DNA of 64,000 nucleotides from Amphiduros pacificus (GCA_949316495.1 OX439011.1:19621995-19685994); one strand, 5' to 3'; positions 12,437 through 24,907 are shown, counted from the first letter of the stretch. Notes: generated from the sequence alone by a model not told the origin. Numbers and translations are program-made.

Positions 12437-12794
12437 ACAGAAACATTTAAAACATAGATTGGAAACAAGCTGAAGTTCTGCATTATCGCTCAGGTGAACC
12501 GATCTCATGGCGTCACTACTCCTGTTTCCCAATTCTAGCCATTCGGCCAGCTTGTCAAGGGAATTTTCACTGTTTTTTGTACAAATGGACCATGTTATTG
12601 TCTTTGGATCATCATGGTGACATTAAGTGGATGCAGTAGATTATAAAGGTACTGTTTTATAGCATTTAGATGGAGAACTGTATTGTAATTTGTGCAAAAA
12701 CGATTGCGCGAGGCCATGTGAGAGTTGGATGGTGCACCGCGCTGACACCTAGTGGCAGACCTGCTCTTTCCAATCTCTGTTTAAAAATCTCTGA
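12437..12794. mobile_element. MITE-like element, copy 2 (inverted relative to copy 1)
   Basis: Reverse complement of the element at 2758-3115 over essentially its full length. The right end AAATCTCTGA is well kept. The left end has diverged (ACAGAAACATTT in place of TCAGAGATATTT) and no clear target duplication remains. Both inner ends share AGATTGGAAA. The CTCF-like motif of copy 1 is kept here as GCTGACACCTAGTGGC (12741-12756). It carries no coding capacity. Confidence 0.75.
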
Positions 12795-13362
12795 TTTAAA
12801 GATATATTTCTTTTTTTTCTACAAGATGAATATTTACATGATCAAAGATGAATATCTGAACAATGTTTGCAAAGCTTTTTGACAAAAATGATATTTCAGA
12901 ATCTATTCAATTTTAAATTCATCTTTCATCCCCCAGAGAATATGATCACTTGTTGCAGTTGGCCCAGAAAAAGGTCATCAAGACACATTCCACTTTGTGT
13001 GTATCTCAACCTGCAATGACCTTCAGTTTTCATAAAAAGTTATAATTTGTGTGCTCTCTCAACCTCAAAAAGTTATAATTTGTGTGCAACTAAATCTGCA
13101 ATGACCTTCAGTTTTAAATGAACCATACTATTTCAGTGGAAACAGAAAAAAAACATTACTGTGGGGCAATCAACTATACTGCAACGACCTCCCATTTTCA
13201 TTAAATGTCATTATAATGTTTTCTACTAAAGGACTGGCACGATTTTAGTTGCAATATGCAGTATGTACATCCCAAATGTAAAAAATTGTAACTTCATATT
13301 TGGTTGCAAGTCTGTTCATTAACAAATTAATTGTGAAACTAGGTTATTTACCTTATTGAAAT
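12795..13362. other. Spacer with a small local duplication
   Basis: AAAAGTTATAATTTGTGTGC occurs twice (about 13035 and 13067) and TGCAATGACCTTCAGTTTT also twice (about 13012 and 13097), a local duplication of 40-80 bp. Nothing else is supported. Confidence 0.5.
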
Positions 13363-16300
13363 TTGTTAACACTCTCCGTGTCTGACAGAGGAAGTGTTAA
13401 CACTGTGCTTGTCAGACAGAGGAAGTGTTAACACTGTGCCTGTCAGACAGAGGAAGTGTTAACACTCTCCGTGTCAGACAGAGGAAGTGTTAACACTGTG
13501 CCTGTCAGACAGAGGAAGTGTTAACACTGTCCGTGTCAGACAGAGGAAGTGTTAACACTGTGCTTGTCAGACAGAGGAAGTGTTAACACTGTGCTTGTCA
13601 GACAGAGGAAGTGTTAACACTGTGCTTGTCAGACAGAGGAAGTGTTAACACTGTCCGTGTCAGACAGAGGAAGTGTTAACACTGTCCGTGTCAGACAGAG
13701 GAAGTGTTAACACTGTCCGTGTCAGACAGAGGAAGTGTTAACACTGTCCGTGTCAGACAGAGGAAGTGTTAACACTGTCCGTGTCAGACAGAGGAAGTGT
13801 TAACACTGTCCGTGTCAGACAGAGGAAGTGTTAACACTGTGCCTGTCAGACAGAGGAAGTGTTAACACTGTCCGTGTCAGACAGAGGAAGTGTTAACACT
13901 GTCCGTGTCAGACAGAGGAAGTGTTAACACTGTGCTTGTCAGACAGAGGAAGTGTTAACACTGTGCTTGTCAGACAGAGGAAGTGTTAACACTGTGCCTG
14001 TCAGACAGAGGAAGTGTTAACACTGTGCTTGTCAGACAGAGGAAGTGTTAACACTGTCCATGTCAGACAGAGGAAGTGTTAACACTCTCCGTGTCAGAGA
14101 GGAAGTATTAACACTGTGCCTGTCAGACAGAGGAAGTGTTAACACTGTGCCTGTCAGACAGAGGAAGTGTTAACACTGTCCATGTCAGACAGAGGAAGTG
14201 TTAACACTCTCCGTGTCAGAGAGGAAGTATTAACACTGTGCCTGTCAGACAGAGGAAGTGTTAACACTGTGCCTGTCAGACAGAGGAAGTGTTAACACTG
14301 TGCTTTTCAGACAGAGGAAGTGTTAACACTGTCCGTGTCAGACAGAGGAAGTGTTAACACTGTGCCTGTCAGACAGAGGAAGTGTTAACACTGTCCATGT
14401 CAGACAGAGGAAGTGTTAACACTGTGCCTGTCAGACAGAGGAAGTGTTAACACTGTGCTTTTCAGACAGAGGAAGTGTTAACACTGTCCGTGTCAGACAG
14501 AGGAAGTGTTAACACTGTGCCTGTCAGACAGAGGAAGTGTTAACACTGTCCATGTCAGACAGAGGAAGTGTTAACACTGTGCCTGTCAGACAGAGGAAGT
14601 GTTAACACTCTCCGTGTCAGAGAGGAAGTATTAACACTGTGCCTGTCAGACAGAGGAAGTGTTAACACTGTGCCTGTCAGACAGAGGAAGTGTTAACACT
14701 GTGCTTGTCAGACAGAGGAAGTGTTAACACTGTGCCTGTCAGACAGAGGAAGTGTTAACACTGTGCCTGTCAGACAGAGGAAGTGTTAACACTGTCCATG
14801 TCAGACAGAGGAAGTGTTAACACTGTGCCTGTCAGACAGAGGAAGTGTTAACACTGTGCTTGTCAGACAGAGGAAGTGTTAACACTGTCCGTGTCAGACA
14901 GAGGAAGTGTTAACACTGTGCTTGTCAGACAGAGGAAGTGTTAACACTGTGCTTGTCAGACAGAGGAAGTGTTAACACTGTGCTTGTCAGACAGAGGAAG
15001 TGTTAACACTGTCCGTGTCAGAGAGAGGAAGTGTTAACACTGTGCCTGTCAGACAGAGGAAGTGTTAACACTGTCCGTGTCAGACAGAGGAAGTGTTAAC
15101 ACTGTCCGTGTCAGAGAGAGGAAGTGTTAACACTGTGCCTGTCAGACAGAGGAAGTGTTAACACTGTCTGTGTCAGAGAGAGGAAGTGTTAACACTGTGC
15201 TTGTCAGACAGAGGAAGTGTTAACACTGTCCGTGTCAGACAGAGGAAGTGTTAACACTGTCCGTGTCAGAGAGGAAGTATTAACACTGTGCCTGTCAGAC
15301 AGAGGAAGTGTTAACACTCTCCGTGTCAGAGAGGAAGTATTAACACTGTGCCTGTCAGACAGAGGAAGTGTTAACACTGTGCCTGTCAGACAGAGGAAGT
15401 GTTAACACTGTCCATGTCAGACAGAGGAAGTGTTAACACTGTGCCTGTCAGACAGAGGAAGTGTTAACACTGTGCTTGTCAGACAGAGGAAGTGTTAACA
15501 CTGTCCGTGTCAGACAGAGGAAGTGTTAACACTGTGCTTGTCAGACAGAGGAAGTGTTAACACTGTGCTTGTCAGACAGAGGAAGTGTTAACACTGTGCT
15601 TGTCAGACAGAGGAAGTGTTAACACTGTCCGTGTCAGAGAGAGGAAGTGTTAACACTGTGCCTGTCAGACAGAGGAAGTGTTAACACTGTCCGTGTCAGA
15701 CAGAGGAAGTGTTAACACTGTCCGTGTCAGAGAGAGGAAGTGTTAACACTGTGCCTGTCAGACAGAGGAAGTGTTAACACTGTCCGTGTCAGAGAGAGGA
15801 AGTGTTAACACTGTGCCTGTCAGACAGAGGAAGTGTTAACACTGTGCTTTTCAGACAGAGGAAGTGTTAACACTGTCCGTGTCAGACAGAGGAAGTGTTA
15901 ACACTGTCCATGTCAGACAGAGGAAGTGTTAACACTGTCCGTGTCAGACAGAGGAAGTGTTAACACTGTGCTTGTCAGACAGAGGAAGTGTTAACACTGT
16001 CCGTGTCAGACAGAGGAAGTGTTAACACTGTGCTTGTCAGACAGAGGAAGTGTTAACACTGTGCTTGTCAGACAGAGGAAGTGTTAACACTGTGCTTGTC
16101 AGACAGAGGAAGTGTTAACACTGTCCGTGTCAGAGAGAGGAAGTGTTAACACTGTGCCTGTCAGACAGAGGAAGTGTTAACACTGTCCGTGTCAGACAGA
16201 GGAAGTGTTAACACTGTGCTTGTCAGAGAGAGGAAGTGTTAACACTGTGCCTGTCAGACAGAGGAAGTGTTAACACTGTGCGTGTCAGACAGAGGAAGTG

Positions 16301-16440
16301 TTAACACTGTGCCTGTCAGACAGAGGAAGTGTTAACACTGTGCCTGTCAGACAGAGGAAGTGTTAACACTGTGCCTGTCAGAGAGAGGAAGTGTTAACAC
16401 TGTGTTTGTCAGACAGAGGAAGTGTTAACACTGCGTGTCA
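13363..16440. repeat. 31-bp minisatellite, ~99 copies, with higher-order structure
   Basis: Monomer combines GAAGTGTTAACACTGT with GCCTGTCAGACAGAG (also GTGCTTG, GTCCGTG, GTCCATG forms). AGTGTTAACACT is a perfect 12-bp palindrome and CTGT-CAG-ACAG a second inverted repeat, so each unit has two hairpin-prone parts. A block near 14821-15220 reappears shifted by 616 bp and again by a further 496 bp (16 monomers). A 155-bp (5-mer) block marked by GTGCTTTTCAG repeats at about 14301 and 14456. Some units lack 2 bp (GTCAGAGAGGAAGTATTAAC). Confidence 0.97.
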
Positions 16441-17130
16441 AGCCCTTGCACTTGATGGCAAATCAGAGTGACTTAATTAGACATTCTTAAAAGTCTCACT
16501 TCTTATTCAAAGACCTAGCAGCAGTAATTATGGTTTGGATAATTTGTCATTTTGGGTCAACTCCAACAAACAATCATTAACATTATAAGATATAAGCATT
16601 TTCTTCAAAATAGCTCTCCACCGAGGGAGATACATTGAGCTCGTAAATAAATCTTCATGTGACCTTAAACTTGCAGGTAAAATTGAACCGGTAAGCTCAG
16701 TCACAGACACGTTAATCTGCTATCGCCATGGCAACAGATTAAGTCAAGACGACCTAGGTGTGTCTGATGTCTACACAGAAGGTGTTGCCGTTGACAACTA
16801 CCCCCCCCCCACAGATAGGAAAAACACATCCTCCTCCCTACCCACCGGAGATCCAACTAAATGTCATCATATCTTCCCGGGAAATCATCGGAGTGTTCAA
16901 AATAGAACACAAATCATGTGACAGAAAAATATTACACTGTGCTATTCCTCAAAGATGTATACGCAAGTTCATTATAATTCAGCCCGACATTTAACTTACT
17001 AATAAGGAAAAATATTCTGGAGATGCTGTCTTGTTACGAAGCATCAATTCTCAGATCTTTTAATGGTTGACTTGAAAAAATTCAAAATTTTGCACCAAAA
17101 CCAGACTTCCAAGCAAACTGATGATATGAA
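16441..17130. other. Spacer with a poly-C run
   Basis: An 11-base C run lies at about 16801-16811. No exon or mobile element is recognised. Confidence 0.4.
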
Positions 17131-17270
17131 TGATGATGAAGCGCTATGAACAGATTATCTGAATGATGATGAAGCACTATGAACAGATTATCTGAATGAT
17201 GATGAAGCGCTATGAACAGATTATCTGAATGATGATTATTATTATTATCATTATTATTATTATTATTATA
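17131..17270 (+). repeat. Tandemised SINE/LINE tail, 33 bp x 3, then (TTA)n
   Basis: Three 33-bp units contain AAGCGCTATGAACAGATTAT, followed by a (TTA)n run. This resembles the LINE 3' tail at 37281-37337 (AAGCGCTATAAACAGACATT ... TTATTATTA). It looks like the 3' end of such an element whose last part became a small tandem array. Confidence 0.65.
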
Positions 17271-18245
17271 TTCAACACACCAAACGTTACCAGAGACCAG
17301 CATTCAGTCCAAAATCACTGTTTCGTACAGATCAATCTTTACGAAATCAATCATTTTGAAAGGTTGATATGGTATAGTATAAAAAACGATTTCTATGTGT
17401 CACTCTATATAAGGTCAATCCATTCAGTTAATATAAATCATGATATTAAAAAAAAAATGAAAGTGCATTGCTGAAAATATTGTATTTTATGCTTTTTCTA
17501 GATACAAGAATTGTCTCTCACATCTGATGCAAAATTAATTCACATCCATTGTAATATTTGGTGAGCAATTTCCGTCTGGGCAAACATCAAAGAGACAATT
17601 TTCTACATCAAATTTGATTACCTCTACACAGGCCAAACCATTCACTACTGTGTCAAGTCAACTCCTCCAGGTAAAAATAAGTTCTGTGACACAGATATTG
17701 CTAGGAAAAAAATGCTTATAAATGCAACTTTTGCCTCCTCATAAATTGAAAGTGATGTCACATTTAAAGTTAAATTTAATTTTTGATTGGACAATGTACA
17801 ACAGCCAGGCACTGGACATTGCTTACCCAGCTTTACTGGGCCTCTTCAATACAGGCCTAGCGATGACCTGACCAAATGTCGTACTATTTGGGAGCTCATG
17901 AATATTAATTAGCAAGAGATTCGAATTACGTCATCGTATCGTGCACGTGCTGTCCTACTGAAAGGCTGTAATTACATCAACGCACCGTGCACATGCGGTT
18001 AGATACATTCAAGGGGCGGGGCTAATGGAATGGGCCTATTTGAACATATCTGATCGCATAATCGGAGAGGGTGTTATACTGAGCCCGATTCAAAGGAGAG
18101 TAGACATTGCTATAAAGATATGCAATTTCATAGCAAAATGATGCTAAGCAACTACATGTATGTGATACTTGAAGAGCATAATAAATTAAATCTAAAACAT
18201 TTGCCTCTTCTTACAGTGGATGAGACAATTTAAAGCAAAATGGAA
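17271..18245. other. Spacer containing a promoter-like GC-box segment
   Basis: Mostly AT-rich and featureless apart from the GC-box/TATA segment described separately at 17920-18125. Confidence 0.4.
17920..18125 (+). promoter_or_regulatory. Possible promoter-like segment (GC box, CRE-like, TATA-like)
   Basis: Contains ATTACGTCAT (CRE-like), two CGTGCAC motifs, GGGGCGGGGC (GC box, about 18013) and CTATAAAG (about 18110). It is locally richer in CpG than its surroundings. No open exon follows, so this could equally be a mobile-element fragment. Confidence 0.2.
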
Positions 18246-18580
18246 CATTGTATAAAGGGTCTTTGCCTATGACAATGTATAAAGGGAATTTGCCTATGAC
18301 AATGTATGAAGGTCATTTGCCTTTGACAATGTATAAAGGGCATTTGCCTTTGACAATGTATAAAGGGAATTTGCCTATGACAATGTATGAAGGTCATTTG
18401 CCTATGACAATGTGTAAAGGGAATTTTCCTATGACAATGTATGAAGGTCATTTGCCTATGACAATGTATGAAGGTCATTTGCCTATGACAATGTATGAAG
18501 GTCATTTGTCTATGACAATGTATAAAGGGGATTTGCCTTTGACAATGTATGTAGGGCATTTGCTTATCACAATGTGCATC
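18246..18580. repeat. 27-bp minisatellite, ~12 copies
   Basis: Monomer TGACAATGTATAAAGGGAAT plus TTGCCTA, alternating with TGAAGGTCAT forms. The period is 9 codons, so both strands stay open (121 and 130 codons); treated as artefacts. Confidence 0.95.
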
Positions 18581-18749
18581 ACTATAGTGATATGTAATAT
18601 CAAAGCTAAATGACAAATGCAAAGTAACTATGTAAAACTTGAAGAAGACAACATATTAAATAGAAAACTTGGATATATCCATTGTCCCCTAAGGGATCAG
18701 AATGAGACTTTTGTGATTTTAAATGAGCCATTGTCTGGTATCTCTAACA

Positions 18750-18950
18750 AACAAGATCCCTACAAGATCCCTGCCAGATCCCTACAAGATCCTACAAGAT
18801 CCCTGCAAGATCCCTACAAGATCCTACAAGATCCCTACAAGATCCTACAAGATCCTACAAGATCCCTGCAAGATCCCTACAAGATCCTACAAGATCCCTG
18901 CAAGATCCCTACAAGATCCCTACAAGATCCCTACAAGATCCCTGCCAGTT
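18750..18950. repeat. 10/11-bp minisatellite (CAAGATCCCTA)n
   Basis: About 19 units alternate between CAAGATCCCTA, CAAGATCCCTG and the one-base-shorter CAAGATCCTA. A GATC site lies in each unit. Confidence 0.95.
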
Positions 18951-20221
18951 TGGTGCCCTCTAAAAGTTACATCAAGGACCGCTTTAGAAATACATGTCTA
19001 AAGTCTTTTAAAATCTGTTCTTCATAAATATAATTCAAAAAGAAAGAATCACTGTTCATTATCTGAATTAGACAGAACCTAATTTCCTGAAAATGAATCT
19101 CATAAGAATCTCATGCATGGAAAATTAATTTTCAACAAAATCCTAACAAGAATTTCCCTGAGCTTTTGTGACAGATTATGCAAATGAAAATTAATAACCG
19201 CCTCTACAAAACTCTTGATAAATTCTCTCTGACAAGTGAAGAGCAATCATCGACATGTACTGTCATCAGTTCATCTGGTTATATTTATATTTATGATTTT
19301 CAAAAGTGTGGGGTCTGCAAAAATGAGATTTTTATTCAGATTTCAAATTGCTTACGTTTGATGCCAATTTTCCCCTATGAACACAGAAACGCAAAATGCC
19401 TGCCAAAATGTATCCAATTGATATGTCCAATTTGCATGCTCATGTGACAATTTGTTACATAAGGTCAAGGACATTGATAACACTGCCTAGTTCAATAAAG
19501 TCAAGGTCATTTCTAACGTTTCCTAATTCCTGGAAACAAGTAGTAAGGCTAACTTATGAAATCAAAACAAACCAATTTGGACTTTGTTTTTATATAAAAC
19601 ACATCAAAAGTAGCTTAACTTCTAAAGTTATAAAGTTGTAACTAGCTAGAGTCATGATATTTTAATTCACCAATACATCTCCATATCCTGATTCATAAAT
19701 TGTCACTTCACATCAAAGTGTCCTGCAACAAATTTCAGCAATAAGATGCCGTGATGATCAAAATGATCCTATATCATTTTAATCATGTGTCAAATTATTC
19801 ATATGTGTGCGATTAATCATGGTTTCCTGAAAGCAATTGATTTCTATAAGCATTCATAAGAGTAGTATATAATGTAATACAACTACAGCCATTCATCACA
19901 TTCTGGGATATGCTATGCAGATTCTATGAAGATGTCAATATTCAGTAACTGTCAATAACTAAGACAACAAAAGGCAAAAATATACATAAATCATAAAACA
20001 AAAATGTCGTCATCAGGAGACCAACACTGTTTTTGTGACCTCAAACCCAAACTTTTCATGCATGATCTGTGAACTCTGTGAGTTGTCATGTATTCAGTTT
20101 GTGCCAAACCTCTATATGGTCACGCATAAATGTGAACAAATAAGGTCACACAAGTGTGTCGTGTATGAGGAATTCATTATAAAGCTGTGTACATGTTTAT
20201 GACAAGCTGTGTTTTGTATCA
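18951..20221. other. Unassigned DNA
   Basis: AT-rich. Short plus frames at 19178-19447 and 19396-19641 lack splice-like borders. No repeat family is recognised. Confidence 0.4.
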
Positions 20222-20408
20222 TTTGTTTTAGAGTTTTATGTCATATTCAACATTATAGTTTCAGTTATATCATGACAAGACCTAATTGCAGCAGATATAG
20301 TGTTACCACATAGAATTATAATTTCACAGGTTCTATACATAACAATCCATGTCACAGATTTATAATGACAACAGGTTAACATTTCAATCACAGGCCTCAA
20401 CTTAGAAC
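20222..20408 (-). mobile_element. Head-less copy of the long tRNA-SINE
   Basis: Collinear with 26405-26590: shared blocks include GCAGATATAGTG, GACAACAGGTTAAC and GTCACAGATTTA. The tRNA-like head is absent, so this is a 5'-truncated or older copy. Divergence from the 26.4-kb copy is clearly greater than between the two MITE copies. Confidence 0.7.
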
Positions 20409-21786
20409 ACATACACATCGCAATGCTCATCAATTACAGATTGAAGTATTTTTTAAGTCACCACTAAGTAATATATTATACATATATCAACAAAAGTCAC
20501 CATTAAACACAAATTTAGTTTCATGTTTCATTTGTTTTTATCAAACAATACGTTGGCACCCTTTACTATTCAATGGAAATATCTTTAAATTTGTGAAATT
20601 CTGAATTGTTTTGACGGAAGAATATTCACAATGAACAATAATGTGTGATACACTTGTGACTGATAGTATTGATGCTGTTGACATCATGTGACCACTATTT
20701 TATCTCATTATGGACGTCCTCAAGTAAGCAAGGATACAATGTTTCTCGATCTTGATGGGAAAAGTTTGTCCCTGACATACAGGATCAAATCACAATGCAA
20801 ACCGACAAGCTTGTAAGCCAGTTATATCAGCCCGCAGTGCCCTCTGGTGTTCAATCTTGTCAGCGTTCTTGGGCTCTCCCATCGTTTACAATTTGTCAGC
20901 ATAATATTGGATCACATGATTTGGATAAAAACCAATAAAGTATTTTGTACCATTATGTTTCATTATTTTTTGTTGATAAAGAAACAGTATCTGAAGAATA
21001 AAAAAAAGCCCAGAAAATAACCAAGAAAGGGTCCGAGTTTAAAACTAAAAATAACATATATTAATCAGATGTGCATCTCTTACTGGGAACTAGTTTTAGA
21101 GCCACAGATAGGATTAACACCTTAGAAAATCATCTGAGATATATTTTTCCTTTTTCATTACCACAAAACCTTGTGATCTATGAGAATCTAAAGAAACGAA
21201 TAAATCAAAATTGCTATTCCTGGTAAAAATGCTAAATTCAAATTGGTTACCATTCTGGAAGTTTTCTTCTCCGAGAAATTGCTCTCCACAAAAGAAAGTA
21301 AGAAAGCATCACTTCCACTTTAGTCAACTTGAAGCAATTAGCGACACCTTAATACTGTCCATTTGTAACCCCTTGGGGTCCATTTCTCTTCCCACAATGC
21401 ACCAGTGATGGGTTTCAACTAATTTGCACGGCAACATTCTGTCTTATTTCATGGTGTTTTCACCTAGAGTGACCTTTTCTTCGAAGAGTTCTTGTAAATA
21501 AGATCTGAAGCCATCTTTTTATAGAATGACTGAAAAGAATCCAACTTCATTTTTGTAAACTGAACTGACTCTTGTATCACTTGTTAAATGGAGAAAAAAA
21601 CTGCTTCAAATGAATAAATAATTGAACATCAATAAGGATTTAAACAAGATCAATAATCATTTAATAATCACCAAGATACTTTACTCATCTCATTAAATTA
21701 TGAAAGCCAATATCCATCAATGCTTAACTTCTCCTTGGGAATGTATTAATTAAGCAAAGTTTACTGGAAGGTTGATGTGTATTTTA
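20409..21786. other. Unassigned DNA with one CTCF-like motif
   Basis: The minus strand reads AACACCAGAGGGCACTGCGG at 20833-20852, a good match to the CTCF core as known in animals. No exon or array is seen. Confidence 0.4.
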
Positions 21787-23272
21787 TTGGGCATGATGGG
21801 TCATTAATGAGGTATTAAACCACACGTTTGGGCATGATGGGTCATTAATGAGGTGTTAAACCAAACGTTTGGGCATGATGGGTCATCAATGAGGTGTTAA
21901 ACCAAACGTTTGGGCATGATGGGTCATTAATGAGGTGTTAAACCAAACGTTTGGGCATGATGGGTCATTAATGAGGTATTAAACCACACGTTTGGGCATG
22001 ATGGGTCATTAATGAGGTGTTAAACCAAACGTTTGGGCATGATGGGTCATTAATGAGGTGTTAAACCAAACGTTTGGGCATGATGGGTCATTAATGAGGT
22101 GTTAAACCAAACGTTTGGGCATGATGGGTCATTAATGAGGTATTAAACCACACGTTTGGGCATGATGGGTCATTAATGAGGTGTTAAACCAAACATTTGG
22201 GCATGATGGGTCATTAATGAGGTGTTAAACCAAACGTTTGGGCATGATGGGTCATCAATGAGGTGTTAAACCAAACGTTTTGGCATGATGGGTCATTAAT
22301 GAGGTGTTAAATCAATCCTTTGGGCATGATGGGTCATTAATGAGGTGTTAAAACAAACGTTTGGGCATGATGAGTCATTAATGAGGTGTTAAATCAATCC
22401 TTTGGGCATGATGGGTCATCAATGAGGTGTTAAACCAAACGTTTGGGCATGATGGGTCATTAATGAGGTGTTAAATCAATCCTTTGGGCATGATGGGTCG
22501 TTAATGAGGTGTTAGATCAAACGTTTGGGCATGATGGGTCATCAATGAGGTGTTAAATCAATCCTTTGGGCATGATGGGTCATCAATGAGGTGTTAAATC
22601 AATCCTTTGGGCATGATGGGTCATCAATGAGGTGTTAAATCAATCCTTTGGGCATGATGGGTCATTAATGAGGTGTTAAATCAATCCTTTGGGCATGATG
22701 GGTCATTAATGAGGTGTTAAATCAATCCTTTGGGCATGATGGGTCATCAATGAGGTTTTAAATCAATCCTTTGGGCATGAAGGGTCATTAATGAGGTGTT
22801 AAATCAATCCTTTGGGCATGATGGGTCATTAATGAGGTGTTAAATCAATCCTTTGGGCATGATGGGTCATCAATGAGGTGTTAAATCAATCCTTTGGGCA
22901 TGATGGGTCATCAATGAGGTGTTAAACTAAACGTTTGGGCATGATGGGTCAATAATGAGGTGTTAAATCAATCTTTTGGCCATGATGGGTCATTAATGAG
23001 GTGTTAAATCAATCCTTTGGGCATGATGGATCATCAATGAGGTGTTAAATCAATCCTTTGGGCATGATGGATCATCAATGAGGTGTTAAATCAATCCTTT
23101 GGGCATGATGGGTCATCAATGAGGTGTTAAATCAATCCTTTGGGCATGATGGGTCATCAATGAGGTGTTAAATCAATCCTTTGGGCATGATGGGTCATCA
23201 ATGAGGTGTTAAATCAATCCTTTGGGCATGATGGGTCATCAATGAGGTGTTAAATCAATCCTTTGGGCATGC
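21787..23272. repeat. 41-bp minisatellite, ~36 copies, two subfamilies
   Basis: Monomer joins GGGCATGATGGGTCATTAAT to GAGGTGTTAAA and an 11-bp end. The end is ACCAAACGTTT in the left half and ATCAATCCTTT in the right half, with mixing around 22310-22560. TCATTAATGA is a 10-bp palindrome. ATTAAT/ATCAAT variants also cluster. No long frame survives. Confidence 0.96.
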
Positions 23273-24067
23273 AATCAGCTCAGCCTTGTTCTCATTCTGG
23301 CTTGGTGCTTTTCACAAGGATCTTCATCAATAACAATGCAAGGAGATTTACCTTGTTTGTGACACCTGAATTTTTCACTTTTGAAAACCAATTAAATTTG
23401 AGACTCAAGAGCTATATCATCTGGCTTTAAGCTATGGTTGTTCCAGTCTTGAAGTAAGTACTGGGTATAAATGATGACGTGGTCACAGCTCACAAGCATC
23501 TACGTCTATTTCCTATCCACACCTGATTGGTTGATTCAGACTCATTTCCTACCCACCCTCCACAAAATACATTACACAACAAGAAAATCAAATCAATCAA
23601 AATGGGATGAAAATTATATTTTTTATATATCAAAGATCATAAACATACATACACACAGGCCAAAGGCCTCAGACCTGTGCGGACTACAGCTTTTTGTAAT
23701 ATTTGTGAGAATTTATAGATTTCATCTCCTGTTAATAAATCATTTGAAACATCAATCAAATCTGCAGTTTTTGAGAAAAACAATAATTATATATTTGCTA
23801 ATCTGAAAGTTCCTTAAATTCTGGTGAGTTGTTACTCTCAATATTTAGCGACTCAGTCAAGACTACCTTCCTTATATGATAATATGATTACAAGAGTGAG
23901 ACACTGAATGTTCCAAATGTTTGATACCTTCAATGACAAGGTGGAGCCATGATACTGCGTACTTGATAACTCTATGATAGTTATTGAATTTTTTTTCAGA
24001 AATAAAAAAGAATGGAAAAAAATCTGAACCTCATAAAAAATTGAAAGAATTAATTCATTGAAAATAT
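23273..24067. other. Unassigned DNA
   Basis: A minus-strand segment 23411-23352 ends in AAG|GTAAAT and has an open frame, but its acceptor lacks a pyrimidine tract, so it is not called as an exon. Confidence 0.35.
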
Positions 24068-24717
24068 CTTACCTACAGATAGCCAAGAACTCCACAGAGA
24101 AAATACAGTATCTGACCTATAAATAGCCAAGAACTCCACAGAGAAAATACACGATCTTACCTACAAATAGCCAAGAACTCCACAGAGAAAATACATGATC
24201 TTACCTACAAATAGCCAAGAACTCCACAGAGAAAATACACGATCTTATCTACATAATAGCCAAGAACTCCACAGAGAAAATACATGATCTTACCTACAAA
24301 TAGCCAAGAACTCCACAGAGAAAATACAAGATCTTACCTACAAATAGCCAAGAACTCCACAGAGAAAATACACGATCTTACCTACAAATAGCCAAGAACT
24401 CCACAGAGAAAATACACTATCTTACCTACAAATAGCCAAGAACTCCACAGAGAAAATACACGATCTTACCTACAAATAGCCAAGAACTCCACAGAGAATA
24501 TACATGATCTTACCTACAAATAGCCAAGAACTCCACAGAGAAAATACACGATCTTACCTACATAATAGCCAAGAACTCCAAAGAGAAAATACACGATCTT
24601 ACCTACAAATAGCCAAGAACTCCACAGAGGAAATACACGATCTTACCTACAAATAGCCAGGAACTCTGCAGAAAAAATACACTATCTAACCTACAAATAG
24701 CCAAGAACTCCACAGAG
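24068..24717 (-). repeat. 44-bp minisatellite, ~15 copies, each with a splice-like motif
   Basis: On the plus strand the monomer joins ATAGCCAAGAACTCCACAGA to GAAAATACACGATCTTACCT and ACAA. Read on the minus strand each unit contains CTATTTGTAG|GTAAGATC, an acceptor-like end directly abutting a 5' splice-site match. The motif is kept in nearly every unit although other positions vary. This is the same strand as the candidate exons at 24854, 27313 and 31570. Confidence 0.95.
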
Positions 24718-24853
24718 TAGTTTCAGAGGAGAAGTTTGAAGGTGACGGACAAAGAGAATGACAGAGAATGTCCCCTCCTTCACTGACCAAGCTATGCTAA
24801 CATAGTCAGCACAGCTAAAAAGAAGAGATAAAACGTTTGAAACCTGCACTTAC

Positions 24854-24907
24854 CTTGACATTATGTGGCATTGATGTGAATTCAAGGTCGAGACTTGTAC
24901 TGCCCAT
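24854..24907 (-). CDS. Candidate small coding exon with ATG and strong 5' splice site
   Basis: On the minus strand an ATG at 24907-24905 opens an 18-codon frame (MGSTSLDLEFTSMPHNVK) that ends exactly at AAG|GTAAGT, a full match to the 5' splice-site consensus. An in-frame stop lies 18 bp before the ATG, so if real this would be a first coding exon, or the exon would start at an internal acceptor such as GGGCAG (in another phase). I recognise no family. The donor is the main evidence; 18 codons are too few to judge coding potential. Confidence 0.25.

Noticed and set aside
13363-16440. Regular repeats resembling a CRISPR array
   Set aside because: Units are head-to-tail with no unique spacers, and the DNA is eukaryotic.
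19990-20030. CTGATGA box on the minus strand as a second hammerhead
   Set aside because: No GAAA box or stem II follows at the needed distance.
23352-23411. Minus-strand 20-codon exon ending in AAG|GTAAAT
   Set aside because: Phase would fit the exon at 27313, but the acceptor ATGATATAG lacks a pyrimidine tract and the donor is only fair.
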